DNA of 64,000 nucleotides from Mucor racemosus (GCA_027405735.1 JAPEHQ010000021.1:682001-746000); one strand, 5' to 3'; counted from the first letter of the stretch, positions 1-14,213 are shown. Made by a program: numbers and translations. The notes: a model not told the origin generated them from the sequence alone.

Positions 1-300
1 AAGAGATTCTTTCTTCATAGTGATAGTTACAGTTTTAATATATATTTTGGAAATTTCAGTCCATTTGGATCAATATCCATTGGTTCCGAGCATTTTTCCA
101 GTTATTTTGTTTTATATAATACGGTATATGCAGACGAAGAGAGTTTTTTTTTGAAATCTGTGCTGTACTCCATCAAAAGCATCTATTAGTAAATGAAATC
201 AAGATCGGGTATATATTCATACATTTATTACTGCGTATTAAGTGCATCTTCATAATTCAATTTTGAATCATTATTATTCGATTTTATAAAAAATTTCAAA
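1..300. other. AT-rich sequence, nothing recognised
   Basis: No open frame longer than about 60 codons with coding character, no tRNA and no clear repeat match elsewhere in the window. It precedes a short repeat relic at 300-530. Confidence 0.4.
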
Positions 301-317
301 AAATATCTTCTCAAACA

Positions 318-530
318 ACCTGTAATGCAAAATAGTTTAAACAAGTGCGCGTTTTCATTTCCACATTTCCACAGCAACTAGAAGAGACTGAGCCTTTGTA
401 ATTCTGCGGATCAACACTATACGTATCTACTATTGCAATGAGAGCCCATTTGGATTCATATTTGGCAAGAAATAGTGAGCTTAATGGCCGCAGTAGGTGC
501 AAAGAGCAGGTAATCAACTTGTTATTCACA
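318..530 (+). repeat. Repeat family E, copy 1 (degenerate coding relic)
   Basis: This stretch is similar to 21343-21500. The + strand reading of both copies gives a related peptide: CGSTLYVSTIAMRAHLDSYL here and CGSALEVLAIATGGYLDSYS there, each followed by a QVINLL-like tail. Protein-level similarity between diverged copies suggests the remains of a protein-coding mobile element or a duplicated gene. The source family is not recognised. Confidence 0.45.
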
Positions 531-837
531 TTTAATGATGATTTTCTCAGCCCATAGCAGGTTATGAAAGTTGCTCTTCAAGATCATCTTGTAAAAGATG
601 TGTACCTACTCTCAGGTAAATTTGGAAGTTAGTAGGATCTAAATTCGCTGATATAAGTAGGCTTTTGTTGTCGGTTGTTTACAGTTATAAAAAAAATAGA
701 TTTCAGAAGGTTAAATAGTTTTTGAATGATTTCGCCCAATATTGAATCGAATTATTCCAAATCTTTAAACTTCAAAGACAATGTACCTTCACTTTATGGG
801 CCATTGATATTTGTACGAGAATAAAAGAATTAATACC

Positions 838-2165
838 CGAATATAAGTGCACTGGTTTAACATTGATATAATATTGACCTACAATTGACCTAAAATCGAT
901 TGTAAAAATTAGGCTCATAAATTAAGGTGTTAATCTTTTGTATTCACAAGATATATGCTACTGATAAACGCTACTCTACATTTTTTGTTTCAGCAAAAAA
1001 TATTGATTTTCCATCGAGATAATCAAAATAATAGCTTACATTACGGCTTACAGCCTATGATAACTGAGTTCCAAAATTCATTTGCTGTGAAATCGATCAA
1101 AAGATAATCAAAAAAACAAAACTGTTTAACAGCTCATGAACTGCAAAGTAAGTAGACCTAAAATAATAAATACTTTTCGTAGAGTTTTGGATTTTGCATT
1201 CATGTAAGTAAAATTCAAACAAATATTTCAAGTTAAATTTTGCATAGAACGTGTTTGAAATTTTGAAGGTTTTTGAAGATACACACCACTTCTTTTAAGT
1301 ATTTTTTTTAAATATAAGTAACAGAAATAATACACAAAAATGTATCTATCGATAGAGCTATTACTGAACCGTCTAGCTAAATTTTTCGTAGAGAAAACAA
1401 GATATTTGTTCTTTTTTTTTCAAATTCAGAATTTGGGATGAGGGTATACAGGGAAAAAATTGAAGCTGGAAGCGAAGGTATTTTTTTGTGAACATTTTTG
1501 AAAATATTTCCACGAAAAATCAATATTTTGAAAAAAACTAAATTGGGTTCGAGAGAGCTCAATGAGTTAATGACACGAATGTAAACAAGATTCTGCTTAA
1601 TTTAGCAAATATTTTGAAACCTACTACAAAAATGCCAAAAAAAATTAAAAAAAAAAAAAAGTGCTCAGAATTTGTTCATATTGGAATATATTATAGAACT
1701 AGTCAAAGCAAGTAAGTTTTGTTATCAAAATGTGGTGGTGTAGCTTAATTGTTTACGGAGATATAGTGGCTCAAAGGTTTCAATTTTTAGCAGTTAAATA
1801 CCTGTAAAAATCTGAAATATTAGCATTGAAAAAGTTATACCAGCTGTAAACAATAGAATATTTCTCGATACTTGTTTTTGGATTAAATGTGAACATCTCA
1901 GGTACATTGGTATATAATTTTTTCTTAGTATTATTTGGTGGGAAAAAAGTTGAGCAGGAATGAAAAGTGAGACTCATTTTTCAAGGAGAAAGCAGTTGTT
2001 TTTACCAGGTTTTGAGTCTCTCATGAGGTATAGAATGAATTTAGGAGCGGGTAGCATAATAAGACCAATTCGTGTGTATTTAGTAATGTCTAAGGTATAT
2101 CCTAAAAAATGTTTAGTATGAGGTTAGTTATAGAAAAGGAGGGCACGCTCCGATTTTGAAGATGA
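838..2165 (+). repeat. Repeat family R, copy 1 (about 1.3 kb)
   Basis: The most diverged of three dispersed direct copies (others at 12805-14135 and 28905-30150). Shared landmarks in order are the segment around ATTGATTTTCCATCGAGATA, the segment ending GAGAAAACAAGAT, a stretch with AAATGCCAAAAAAA, the segment GGTACATTG, and the 3' end GGAGCGGGTAGCATAAT. No terminal inverted repeats or target duplications could be defined. Both strands keep short related open frames among the copies, so the original coding strand is unclear. Confidence 0.75.
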
Positions 2166-3407
2166 ACTGGCCATTCTTCTATGGTAATAATTTTTGAATA
2201 TTTACTTCGTCGAGGTCTATATATCATAAGTGCTTGGGTCTCTTAAATTACTTTCTCCCGCTATAGATTACACTCTGATAAAATCCTAAAGTACATGTTG
2301 CTTGAATTTATTGAGCAACACAATTATATACGCAAAGAAAACTAATAAAATCGATACATTTTGTCGCTAATTTATCCCAAAACAAAGTTTATTTAGCGAA
2401 CATGAAATTTATTTTGATAAATTTTGTGCCATTCAATAAATGTCGTGATTATGTTTTATCTCGGATCTTTGTGTATTTCAACTAAAAGTGAATACTTTGG
2501 CATACACAATCAAAAGAGAAAAAATAGACTGGCATTCTTACATATGGCATATTATTATGCATAGTTATTTTTTTTTGTAGAACAATTCATTACCATGCAT
2601 GTAAGTTAATTAGCTGTAACAAGGCATGATAAACTGTAGAAGAACGACGTGGATCAAATTTAAGAGCGAGAGAAAGATATGTAAAGCATGCATGATGACT
2701 CGGTAGCTTCAGCTTTCATGTAATCCCATTTTTGTAGTAAAATTGCTGTGTAAATAAATACAGCAGCACATGATGTTTTTTTAGAAAGAGAGAGCATTCT
2801 GTAATACATGTTACTAGACTAAAATTTAGTATATAGAAAATAGCTTTTTATTGCTACTTTAGAAAAATGTCAAAAAGTATATACCCTGTCTTTTCCGATA
2901 ATTCGACAGACAAGGTAACGCAAAAGGGAAAAATTTGGCATATCATGCTTATTCTTGAAAAATAAGTACATGAATCAACAATGATGATTTTTATTGTGAC
3001 CCATCACATAATAGTTTATCTTACTTTCTTGCCAACAGTTATAAAACTATATAGTTTTTTTCTCAAAAGAAAGCCCCATTGGTTAAGCAGTAGTGAATTT
3101 CCAATATAAAATCTTTGTAATAATTAACATTTGACAAATTTTTTTTTATTGCTAACATATTGAACCAATTTATATTTGTACAACACCTGCCTTTTAAACA
3201 GAAAAACTAGGCGGGTATGGTTGATCCGTGCAAGATTACACAACGGTAGTATTTTTCTTTTGGAAATGGGTGAAGCAACTCTTCGATCCCGAGCACCACC
3301 ACAATATAACATTAAACTTTAGGCAACTTTGTGATCCTTTTATATATAAATTTAATCATGGATCTTCTTTTTGCTCCCTTTTCTCTTTTCGACAATATCA
3401 TCTGAAA
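2166..3407. other. Intergenic region, no gene seen
   Basis: About 1.2 kb between repeat R copy 1 and the promoter region of the IRA/NF1 gene. It is AT-rich with several T and A homopolymers. No coding region, RNA gene or duplicated block was recognised. Confidence 0.4.
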
Positions 3408-3531
3408 CCGCGTTATCTTGGATTTTTTTATATTTTTTTTCTTTATTTATTTCTCTCCCACCCACCCCCCTTTTTTTACTCTTTTTATTATTCCCTTTCT
3501 TTTTCCTCTTTATCTTGAAATTCTCTTGGAT
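3408..3531 (+). promoter_or_regulatory. Pyrimidine-rich tract upstream of the IRA/NF1 start
   Basis: A nearly pure C/T stretch lies directly upstream of the inferred ATG at 3540. CT-rich leaders are common immediately upstream of fungal start sites, so this is the likely core promoter or 5' UTR. The ORFs that cross it on both strands are low-complexity artefacts. Confidence 0.4.
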
Positions 3532-3539
3532 AAAAGGAT

Positions 3540-6500
3540 ATGAAAACCAGTGCAAAGCTTATTGGTAACTTGGTTCACCGAGTATCTGTTCGAGTAAGTG
3601 GTTTATATCAGCATAAATTATGTCTATCATTTACTTAAAGTACTATTCTTTTAGCTGCCATACAAAAGTGGTAGAAGGATTGAGGTAGTTGAACAAGATC
3701 CCATTGTCAAACAAACAGGTGCAGTGAAGCTTAACATAATTTTTGGTGCCTGAATCTGATTTTTTTTTTTTTTTTTTTTAAATACAGTTGCAGCAATCAT
3801 CGAATTATCTAAATATAAATTATCAACTGTTGCAAATACATTGGGTTATGTATTGGAAAGTGTTTCAAAGGTACATTTGCACAATTTAAACATAAAATGG
3901 CTATAGCTAATTATAAAATAGACCCATCAAATTTATGAACAAAATGTACCAGTTGAAATCATGCAATCGAAGCTGTTTGTTCTTCGGCTTTTGTCTGCAT
4001 GTATGCAGCACCATTGGCAGTACTGTCGCGATCTTGAAAAGGAGAAGAATAAAGATACGCCAATGAATGAATTGAATGTTACATTACCGCCGTTAGACGC
4101 AGCATTAGTTACCTTTATGTTGGTATTAATGAGTAGATATATCACTCAATTTCATCTAATCGAGGAATCAACTAATCTGGAACAGAATAATACACCTATA
4201 CCATTTATTGACTTTAGTGAAAATGAAAGCGGATACACCTATGAACAGATCAAACTTAGTTTAATTACTGATATTTATAAAGCATCTTCTCGAATTTTAT
4301 ACTACATCAGTTCGAGTAATTGGGATGCTTGTTATGCTAAAATAAAAACTGCTGTCCTCAGTTTGGATTCGATTAACGGAACTGCAGATAAAATCCCTCC
4401 TGAAATTCGAATGCTTGAATGTAGTTGTTTGACAAGAGAAAGACTGTATACTATATTTTCAGGTAAAATTGTAATTTTGGGTAAAAGCAAATCGTTTTAC
4501 TGATTCTTTCGAGATAGAACTAAGTCCATATTATCTTCATATGAGACAAGAAGGAAAATTATTATTCTCCAAAATGATGAGAAAAGCAATTTGGAAATGG
4601 ATAGAAGAGTATCCATCACAATTTGCAGAAGTATGTGCAAGTGATTCTCGTTTACTCTCTGGATCAGAAGTGCTTTTTGACATGTGTAGTTCAACAGCTG
4701 ACAATTCGAGAAAAAAGGCAGTTCTTTGGCCATTACAAACAATTTTACTAGTATTATCACCTGAATTTTTAATGCAAGCATTCTTGGACACAGCCCCTAT
4801 ACATAACCGACGAGCCAATTTTTTAAGTTTATTGAAAAAATCACTCCAAGCAACAAGAAACGTGGATATTGCTGCTGTATGCTATGTCGATTTAAGCAAA
4901 GCGGCATCCTACGTACCTCCAAATAATGAATCAGTGCTTAGATCAATTGCTGCAGATATTGAAGTCGATTTAAAGGAAAAAGTATGGGATTTCACTAAAC
5001 CACCAAGCTCTGAATCAACATTGGCTATGCTAGGTTACACCATCGATCAACAAACACTAACTACTGATTTCCTATTATCGCGCATACGCCTTCATCCTGA
5101 AGAAACGCTTTTTAAAATCATCCCTTCATGCATTGAGGAAGATGTGCCGATATTATTTAAATTAGCTCTTGTAAAAACTTGTCTTATAATAACAGAAGAT
5201 GAAAATCATCTTGCTTGGAACCCTACAATTTCATCCCTGTATAATGGATTATGTACACCGCTAAGAAAATTATTCTTGCAAACAATTCATATGGATTTAA
5301 ACAGTTCACCAAGCAGTAAAAAGAAGGAAACGCATAGTAATCATAATAACAGAGTTGAATTATTACTGGATATGCTTAGATTATATAGATTGGATACAAA
5401 ATTAGCAATTCTGGGTAACGATATAAATCGTGTTGAAGAAAACAGCGCATGTATGATTGGTTTGGCTACTTTATTTCAACATCCAGTACAACGAATTAGA
5501 CAAGGTGCATTAGAATTATTAGTTAAACTTCATCAAGCAGATGCTATTAAGGACTGGGGTCCACCAAATCAACTTGTTGTCAATTTTTGGAAAGTATCTT
5601 CTCCTGTGATTCTCAACTTGGCAAGGCAAATGTTAGAAACCAAGTCTAATGATGAAAATCTCAAGTCTTTATTACAATTATTGATTAAACTCCTCAAATC
5701 TAGAAACATATTTTTAAAGAATAATCAGGTAAAGTGTCATATTACACAAATATTCAGAGAGGATTGCTCATATACAATTTTCGTACTATTAGACCTTATT
5801 AGCTCCTGAGTATGCTAATGTGCGCGAAAGACTGCAGGCATCTGTTGCGCTTGAAATCGCTTTGTTAGTCTCTCTATGCTCTGGTAATAAGGATATTTGC
5901 GATGACGCATCTCAGTGTATTGGTTTATTATGCAAAGAAGCAAGAATGGTTGATTTAGATGAAGGTGGAGAAGTAAAATCAGTAACAATCGCATGTAATC
6001 TGAAGATATACGAAGAACTTTCTGCAGATGATTCAAAGTTTATTGGACGTAAAGCTCAACAAAAACGAATTAGGAAATACTTGCGAATGTTACCTCAACA
6101 TACTCCTGGCAATATGGCTGCATGGGAAGAAGCTTGGAAACGTTGGAAACAATTGACGCTTTTAATGAGTCGAATATCAGATGATTCAATTGATGATGCA
6201 TCTATTGATACAGCAAATAGTTCATTGAATAATGGTACAATAAATACTTCATCAACGTTGGTTTCACCTTCAAGTAACAGTGTTGCTTCAAGTGTTAATA
6301 GTAATAGTAATTTGAAAAAGTTACCATTACCTCGTGGTGCGGTTAGCAATAGCAATATTGAAAAGACAAGAAATGTAAATACTTCATCTACTTTAATGAC
6401 TAATGCAACAAAATTGCAACAAAACTTGGACATGTATGAGGATAAAGCAATTGAATGGCAGAATTTCACAGGCTTTTTAGCAGCATTAGGTGGTTGTTGT

Positions 6501-9500
6501 TTAGATGAAATTGATCCTGGAATTTGGGCTATGGAGCAACAACAACAAACTCGAAGAGTATCTTCACCCAATCAATCAATTATTATGGTAGATCGTTTTA
6601 TTAGTGAAATGACAGATATGCTTGTATCCGAGAATGTGTATATTTCTGAAGGTATTAAAGATACACTCGGTAATGATCTTTCTCCTGCATTATACGTGAT
6701 CCTTTTCCGACATCTCGAAACATATATGGTCAAATGTTTTGATGCTAATGGTGATGCTATTCGTAGTCCACAAAACAAGTTGTTTGTAGAACAATCTGTT
6801 CTTGTGCTTCGACTTATTTTAGATCGACTTGTCAATCCTGGAGATTGTTTGTTGAGCATCGATTTCAGTGCATTGATGCACCAATTTGCAGATTATTTGA
6901 ATAGACTTCCAAATACATACATCGCGTTACGTATCAAGATCAAAGTGTGTTTGTTAATTGAAACAGTAATGCAGAAAAAGGAGCACATTGTCATTAGGGA
7001 TGAAATGAGGTTGAGAAATAAACTTTTAGAAATATGTGTTGAATGGACAAGTGATTTTGCATTAGTAAGTATATAATTGCGCGCATTCTTGCAGTATCTT
7101 TAACTTTGGCAATTCTTTAGTTACGAAAACCAGTTGAAACAGGTCAACACATTGATAGACTTCAAAAGGATTTAGATCAAGCTTGTTTGAAAGCGGTTGT
7201 AAGCTTGCTTCAACAATTACCTTTACAACCATCTGAGGCTGTTAAACCTGCTGATATTACTCAAATCAAGAGTAAATTGTTTCTTAAATATTTTAGCTTT
7301 TTCCGTAAATTGTTGGATAGATATAAACAAACAGAAAATTATGCTCACATTGTCAATAAGCTTGGAATTAACTCATCTATTACAAGTTCATTAAATGGTC
7401 ATCTTAGCCATCGCGATTCTGCAGTGAAGGGAATGAATGGAGGCGGATCATCTAATGATAACTATCAAGATATTGGTCAAATGAAAGAACTAACCATATT
7501 GGCCATGTCGCATCTGTTAAGTGCAAATGTAGATGCAGGACTCAAATATTCATTATCTATGGGTTATGATGATGATCAAGAAACAAGAATGGCATTTATG
7601 CAGGTGCTTACAAACATTTTGAATCAAGGTACAGAGTTTGAGACTTTAGCAGAGAGTGTCATGACAGATCGATATGAAAAACTAATTGATGTAAGTTGTA
7701 TGAATCTTTGATTTAGACTATTTCAAAGTTATTAACAAAGTTTATAGATGTTGGTTGATGCTGATATGGAAATTGTCATGTCTCTTTGTGAAGTGTGTCC
7801 TTCACCAGACACCACTGGTGTTGCAGAAATTTTATTAATTTGCTTTGAATCACGCTCTAAAGTGGTACCATTATTAAAAGCTGTTGTACAAAAAGAGATC
7901 GCACTGACTGGTATGTTTATTTATATACACAACGTAGTATCCAAACTGAAACATAATATATAATTTCTCCTCTGTAGAACAAGAAGCCACTTTATTTAGA
8001 GGCACAACCATGGCTACACGAATTCTATCAATTTTTGCAAAATTATCTTGTTTAGATTATATCCGTATTACATTACAACCTGCCATGGAACAAATCAACG
8101 CCCTCCCCGAGGATCAATTAACTTGGGAACTTGATCCACAAAAATTAGGCTCTATAGATGAAGTGATGAAAAACAAACGAAATGTAATACACGCTACAGA
8201 AATATTCTTGAATGCCATTTGTTCCTCGGTAGAAAGTGCTCCACGGTAAGTTTTATCAAGAACAATTGAATGGCATTTTTATTTACAAAGCATATTTGTA
8301 TTGCTATAGTGTATTTCGTGAAGAGTTATGCTTAATCAGTGAAGCTGTCAGTGCTCGTTTTCCTGAAGCTAAATCAACTGCAGTGGGTGGTTTTGTATTC
8401 CTTAGATTATTTGGTCCCGCCATCTTAACTCCTGAGAATGCCGGCTTCGCAAAGCATGCATTACCAAAAAGCCCCAATGCCCGTAAAACACTATTACAAG
8501 CTACGCGAGTTATGCAAAATTTAGCAAACAATGTTCTATTTGGTTCTAAAGAAACACACATGATTGTATTGAATGATTTCTTGACAAGCAACATTTACAA
8601 AGTAACTCATTTTTTGAGATCTATTTCTACATTACCCCCTGAAAATACAAATGGAATCACAGGTACGGTTCGTATGGATCAGTCGGGTTATGTTCGACTT
8701 CACAAGTATCTTTCTGATAATTTGGAACGCATGTCTCGGGATTTGACCGGCCGAAGAGTGCTCAAGGGATCTGCCTCGGATACACAATCTTTATTGGGAT
8801 GGAAAAAGACACTTGATAAACTATCAAACCTACTAGCACAGCTAGGAAGACCATCTGAAATACCAAATTCTGAATTAACATATGCTCGTAATTATGCAAT
8901 TGCAAATAGTAACCATTACTATAGCGAATTTATGCGTAGAAACGGATACCGTGATCTTTCTGTCATTAGTTCGCAAAATATATTTTACCTTGGTGGTACA
9001 TCTAAAGGTGGGCGTCCTGTCTTTTATATTATATGTCGTACTATTGATGCAGATGAAATGGATTTTGAGTTGCTAGTGTACTACATGCTCCGTGTAAGTT
9101 TTATGATGGGGTGATACAAGATAATTTGTACTAACAACATTTTAGGTGATGGAACCTTATTTGAATAATCCATTTGAACTACTATTTGATATAACAGAGT
9201 TTAGCTCGACAAGAGCTATTCCAATCCATTGGTTAACCCAATTCTTTCAGCTTGTATTTAGTGAAATGAATGATTACTTGGTGTCACTTCATCTTTATAA
9301 TCCAAACACTTATTTACAACGCTATATCCGAAAATTACCAAGAGCAATTGTTAATAAGCTTGTCAAGCGAACCCATTTCTCTTCCAATTTAGTTGAATTG
9401 AATGAGCATATAGCAACTTCAATGGTGAAATTACCAAAAGAAACTCGTAAATTTATCCCAATTAACAATCTGTTTATACATCCCCCCAAACTTACATTTA

Positions 9501-12483
9501 TATATATGAGTAGTTGACCTTGAAAAAGAAGCCAGTGTTACTATATTTCCAGTAACTAGAATCACACATTTGAGATCCTCTATCCCAGTAACTGTAAAGA
9601 TTGGTCCGGAACACATGCAAGTTATCACTGTAAAGTTTCTCGCGAAAAAAAGTGGCCTGATTTAAATGAATGGGATTCTAATTAATCATTTATAATAGAT
9701 GAAGAAACAAGAAATCCTGTACAACCTCAATGCCGTATTAAGAGATGTCTATCACATTTCTAATTTAGAAGATATGGTTGCCCTTCCATCTACAAAGCCA
9801 GAAAATGGCGGGGAAATATCCATCAAATATGACCGCGGAAAGTCTACAATGGTGCTTTCATCTACAAAACGAGATGTTTTATTAGCAGTGAGTCATATAC
9901 ACACACACATATATATATATTCAAATATATACTTATAACCAATTGATAGCATCTTCGTCATAACAAGCAACGTTATGAAACTTCAAAGCCTACCTCTATT
10001 AATGAACGTGCAATTCGACCAAATGATGTACCCGGTAGATTACTTAATATGGCTCTTTTGAATGTCGGAAGCGAGGATCCCGGTCTTCGATTAGCAGCAT
10101 ATAATTTGCTCTATTCGCTTAGTCTATCATTTAGGTTTGATATTGGCAATCAATTGCTAAATGCAAAAGGTCCGTTTCAAACAGCACAATCAATGTTTAT
10201 TACTAACCTGTCTCTACATATTTCAGATCTGTGTATTCCTTCTAATAGCTCCGATTTCATTGTTAGCATTAGTGAAAGCTTAGCAAAAAGTGAGTTACAC
10301 TTGACATTGGAATTCTTGAATGAAGCATTTGTAGGATTTGCGAAATCAAGCGAATCCATGAGACAATTATCCCTTGATTACATGGTACCTTGGTTAAGAA
10401 ATTTAGCTGTATTTACTCGTCATTCGCCTGATGATCACAAGAAGAACATGTCAAAAACTAAAGATGTCATTCGATTGTTGATTGATGTAACCGTTAAAAG
10501 AGTTGAGGTAAGAAATCATATAGAATCTACATGATAGTCTTGCTAAAATCAAGCCTGAATAGTTATACAAACACATTCAAGCTCGAGTTTGGAAAACAAT
10601 TGCAGAGGTTGATGATATTGCCAATTTAGTCATTGATTGCTTTGTACAATATTCAGTTGAAAACGGTATAGGATCAACGCAAGCAGAAATCATAGCTGAC
10701 ACACTAGTCACCATGTCAAGTGTTTCAATTCGTGGTAAGGTCATTAGTCGTATGCGAAGAGTGATAGAGAGTACATCAATTCAACCTTGCCGTCAATTGA
10801 TTGAACATCCGTCGTGGAATGAAATTGCTGTGCTTTTACGTTTCATCCTAATGCTTTCATTCAATAATACTGGCCCGGTTATGCCTTATATACCCGAGAT
10901 ATTCCATATTGTCTCTATTCTAGTAGTTACAGGCCCCACATTGATGAGATCCTCAGTTCACGAACTGGTAGTAAACACTATTCATACCCTCTGTACTATG
11001 GGTATTCCTCTGGTCGATGAAAATATCAAGAAATTACATTTTGTATTGAATGATCTTTGTGACAGCAAGAATCGAGTATCTTTTGGACTTACAAAGCAGC
11101 ATGCAAACGCATTTACCATTACAAAAGAAACAACTACTGATTTTGCAGATACAATTGATTTGGTTTCTTTGCAAAATATTGTTCGATTACTGTTGGATGC
11201 ATTGAATTATGGTGCTCCTACTGTTGATATTGCCAATATGTGGCGTGCTCGCTGGATGGGTTTAGTTACAAGTACTGCATTTTATTTCAATCCTGCTATT
11301 CAGCCTAGATCTTTTGTTACGCTAGGTTGTTTGGCTCAAGATGAAGTCGATGATGATCTTATTTATCAAATCTTGGTAGCATTGAAAGGCGCATTGGCTA
11401 TCTTTAATGAATCAGACTCTAGTTTGATTACCAGTATTATGATGTGTCTCAGTAATATCATTGATAATTTACCTTCGGATTCCCGTTACTTGTTGCAATT
11501 GTTCTGGTTAGCAATTGCATTGGTGCAAGTGGGTCATCCTGCAACATTTCAAACCGCTGTACAATTCCTACAATCGGTTTTACGCGCATTAGACTCTCGT
11601 AAACTATTTGCAGATAAATCGATTGAAGAAGTTCTTCTAGGTGCTCGTGCTGAATTGAGTCCTATTGCTGATGAATTGGATGAAGCTTGTGGTGTTTGTT
11701 TCAACAATTATTTCTCGTTTGCTGTTGCTGCAATTTTGTTGAAGGGATTGAAACAATGTGAAAATAAGGATGTCATATTTCAGTGTTTGACGGCATTCCT
11801 TGAAATCGACTGTAAGCGACCTGTGGATCAGGGATATGTTGAAGCAAGAACATTGGGTTATCTCGCTGGGCTTTTGCCATTTGCTGCAAAGGACGATACA
11901 TTGAGAGAATTACTGCGTTTGGCAGGAATTGTAGATGCAGAATTAGATGGTATTGATTTTGGATCCTCTCATTCTGTATTGTTCGATATCCTAGAAATAC
12001 CAGACAACAGTACAGCTTTGTTGCTCATCTCTCTTTTGGTTACATTGTTGAATGCATCGGAAAATGAATCTGAAAGATTGTTTTTGTATACTTTATTAGC
12101 TGATGCCGCTATATCCGTTCCTGAAGTGTTTGCTTTAGTGTAAGTGTATATATAGTACTAATAACACGCAATATGTATTAATCAATCTATGTTTAATTAG
12201 TTACAAATCTTTGTTGCCAAAGATGAACCAAATGGTAGTTAATAGCCAAAATCAAGATGTCATTGAAGCAGTAAAAAGTATCTTGTTAACGGCTTGTTCT
12301 GAACCAGCATTTAGTTCAATCGGACAAGCAACCTCAATAAATAAAAGAACACAGAAATGGGGTTTGGAAAGCCTCAAATTCTCTTCTCTTGGTGAACCTA
12401 CATTTGGCGCTATCAAAACTAACGTTGGAGTGAATGCTAAATTAGCCAGTAGATTACTGGGTTACATTACAGATCAACGATAA
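3540..12483 (+). CDS. IRA: Neurofibromin/IRA-type Ras GTPase-activating protein, 16 exons
   Basis: This is the fungal counterpart of NF1/IRA1/IRA2, which switches Ras off by stimulating GTP hydrolysis. Inferred exons: 3540-3593, 3655-3718, 3788-3870, 3922-4462, 4518-5728, 5793-7064, 7121-7690, 7748-7910, 7978-8245, 8310-9093, 9146-9446, 9514-9629, 9699-9887, 9950-10507, 10563-12139 and 12201-12483. They join in frame to 8034 nt (2677 aa), close to human NF1 (about 2800 aa). The GAP domain spans about residues 1200-1560. The arginine finger sits in ATLFRGTTMATRI (R about 1327) and the second signature is FLRLFGPAI (about 1439-1447). A Sec14/CRAL-TRIO plus PH-like module follows (about 1590-1800, VVFPVT-type PH strand in exon 12), then helical repeats to the C-terminus. 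Exon joins were chosen by phase and homology; a few acceptors have close alternatives. An AATAAA lies at about 12600. Family assignment is certain; subunit paralogy is not. Confidence 0.95.
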
Positions 12484-12537
12484 AAAAAAACTTTCATTTA
12501 TTTCCATTACAACTAATATTAATATAGAATACCTTAC

Positions 12538-12804
12538 ACCCCTCCCCCCCCCTTACCAAAATATAATAATCATTTAATCCTATGTATGCTCTCTTAATGA
12601 ATAAAATTTATAATTATGTGTAAACACATTACCTATGCAAAACGACATTTGATAGAAACCATGGAATATAATAATGGAACTGTTTACAGATCACTTCAAT
12701 TCCAGGCGCTGTATGTACAAAGTCAAATTTAATCCAACCATAATATTCTTCAATAATAAATCTGCTTTTCGTTCGTTCAATTCTAAATGATTATTGGTAA
12801 CTGT
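12538..12804. other. 3' flank of IRA with a poly-C tract
   Basis: The sequence holds an interrupted C run at about 12538-12552 and an AATAAA motif at about 12600 that probably serves the IRA transcript. Nothing else was recognised before repeat R copy 2 begins. Confidence 0.4.
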
Positions 12805-14135
12805 CCTAAAATAAAAAGATTAATATCAAAATAAAAGCGCATTGACCTAAAACTAACCTAAAATCGATTTTAAAAAATAAAATCCACGAATAATATATAT
12901 TATTTTATATTAACAAGATAGGTCCAACTGAAGGCTACTCTGTATATTCTGTTATAGCGAAAAATATTGATTTTTCATCGAGATAATCAAAATAATAGTT
13001 CATATGTATTACAGCGGGAAGATGTGTAAAAACCTGAGCTCAAAAATTGATTTGTAAAAAAAAAATGGTCGAAAAATGATTAAAAAACAAATTTGTTTAA
13101 TTACTCGTGAGCTGCAAAGTAAGTTGAACTAGCGTATTAAATAGTTTTCGTACAGTTTTAAAATTTGCATCCATCTAAATAAAATTCAAACAAACATTTT
13201 ACATTAAATTTTGTGTAAAATACGAATACAATTTTAGAGGTTTTTTGAAGATGGTCATCACTTTTTGTAAACATATTTTAAATAAAAATAAAGCAGCTAA
13301 TGCAAACCAAAATTATCTATCAATCGAGCTACTACTGAACCTTCTAGCTGCATTTTTTGTACAGAAAACAAGATTTTTGTCCAATTTTTTTTCAGATTCA
13401 GAATTTGGGGCAAGGGTATACAAGGAAAAATGAAGGCTAGAAATGAAGGTTTATTTTTGTACACATTTTTGAGGATATCTCCACGAAAAATCAATATTTT
13501 AAAAAAAACTAAATTGGATCCGAGAGAGCTCAACGAGCTCAATGACACGAATGAAAAAAAAGCTGCTACTCAATTTAACGAACATTCTGAAATCTATTAC
13601 AAAAATGCCAAAAAAATGAAAAAAATAAAAGTGCTCAGAATTTTTTTATATTAACACATGTGATAGAGCACTTTAAAACAAGTAAGTTTTATTATTAAAA
13701 AGTGTTAGTACAGCTTAATATTTTCTAGAGATATGAAGCCTCAAGGTTTTCAATTCTTTAGCAGTGAAATACGAGTAAAAAATCTGAAACATTAGCATTA
13801 AAAAATTAATACCAACTGCAAAAAATAGGATATTTCTGGACATTTATTTTCGAATTAAAGCTGAACATCTAAGGTACATTGACATATAATTTTTCCTTGA
13901 TGTTATTTAGTGAAAACAAAAAGTAGGGCAGGGATGAAAGTGAGACCCAGTTTTCAAGGAAAAAGCAGTGAAATTAACGCGTTTTCGAGTCTCTCATGAG
14001 ATATAGAATAAACTTAGGAGCGGGTAGCATAATGAGAGCAATTCATGTCTGTTTATTAGCGTATAAAGTATATCCTAAAAATGTTTAATATGAGGTATTT
14101 ATAGAAAAGAAAGCACGCTTTGATTTTGAAGATTG
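12805..14135 (+). repeat. Repeat family R, copy 2
   Basis: This copy matches copy 3 (28905-30150) closely and copy 1 more distantly over its whole length, in the same orientation. It keeps a 74-codon + strand frame (13430-13654) and an 83-codon - strand frame (13297-13548) that both have related frames in copy 3. The protein family is unknown. A 72-bp MITE sits at its right end. Confidence 0.8.
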
Positions 14136-14141
14136 AAAACT

Positions 14142-14213
14142 AGAGATGCTGTCGAGCCCAGCTTATACTATTAGTAAATTTGGCTGGCAAAGCCCGGATT
14201 GACACTAATGCTA
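14142..14213 (-). mobile_element. 72-bp MITE, copy 1, with 9-bp target duplication
   Basis: The element is exactly 72 bp and flanked by direct repeats TTGAAAACT at 14133-14141 and 14214-14222. Its ends are imperfect inverted repeats: AGAGATGCTGTCGAGC on the left and, read inward from the right, AGCATTAGTGTCAATC. It is the inverted homologue of the 72-bp element at 19847-19918. A 9-bp duplication is typical of Mutator-like transposases, so a MULE-mobilised element is likely, though no source transposase is in the window. Confidence 0.75.

Noticed and set aside
3228..3568. ORFs of 65-96 aa on both strands upstream of IRA
   Set aside because: They are translations of a pyrimidine-rich tract and lack any domain; the + strand ones overlap the IRA start out of frame.
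4462..4540. Two adjacent frames that could be read as separate genes (3961-4503 and 4541-5809)
   Set aside because: A 55-nt intron (4463-4517) joins them in frame within the IRA protein; the same holds for the other broken frames up to 12483.
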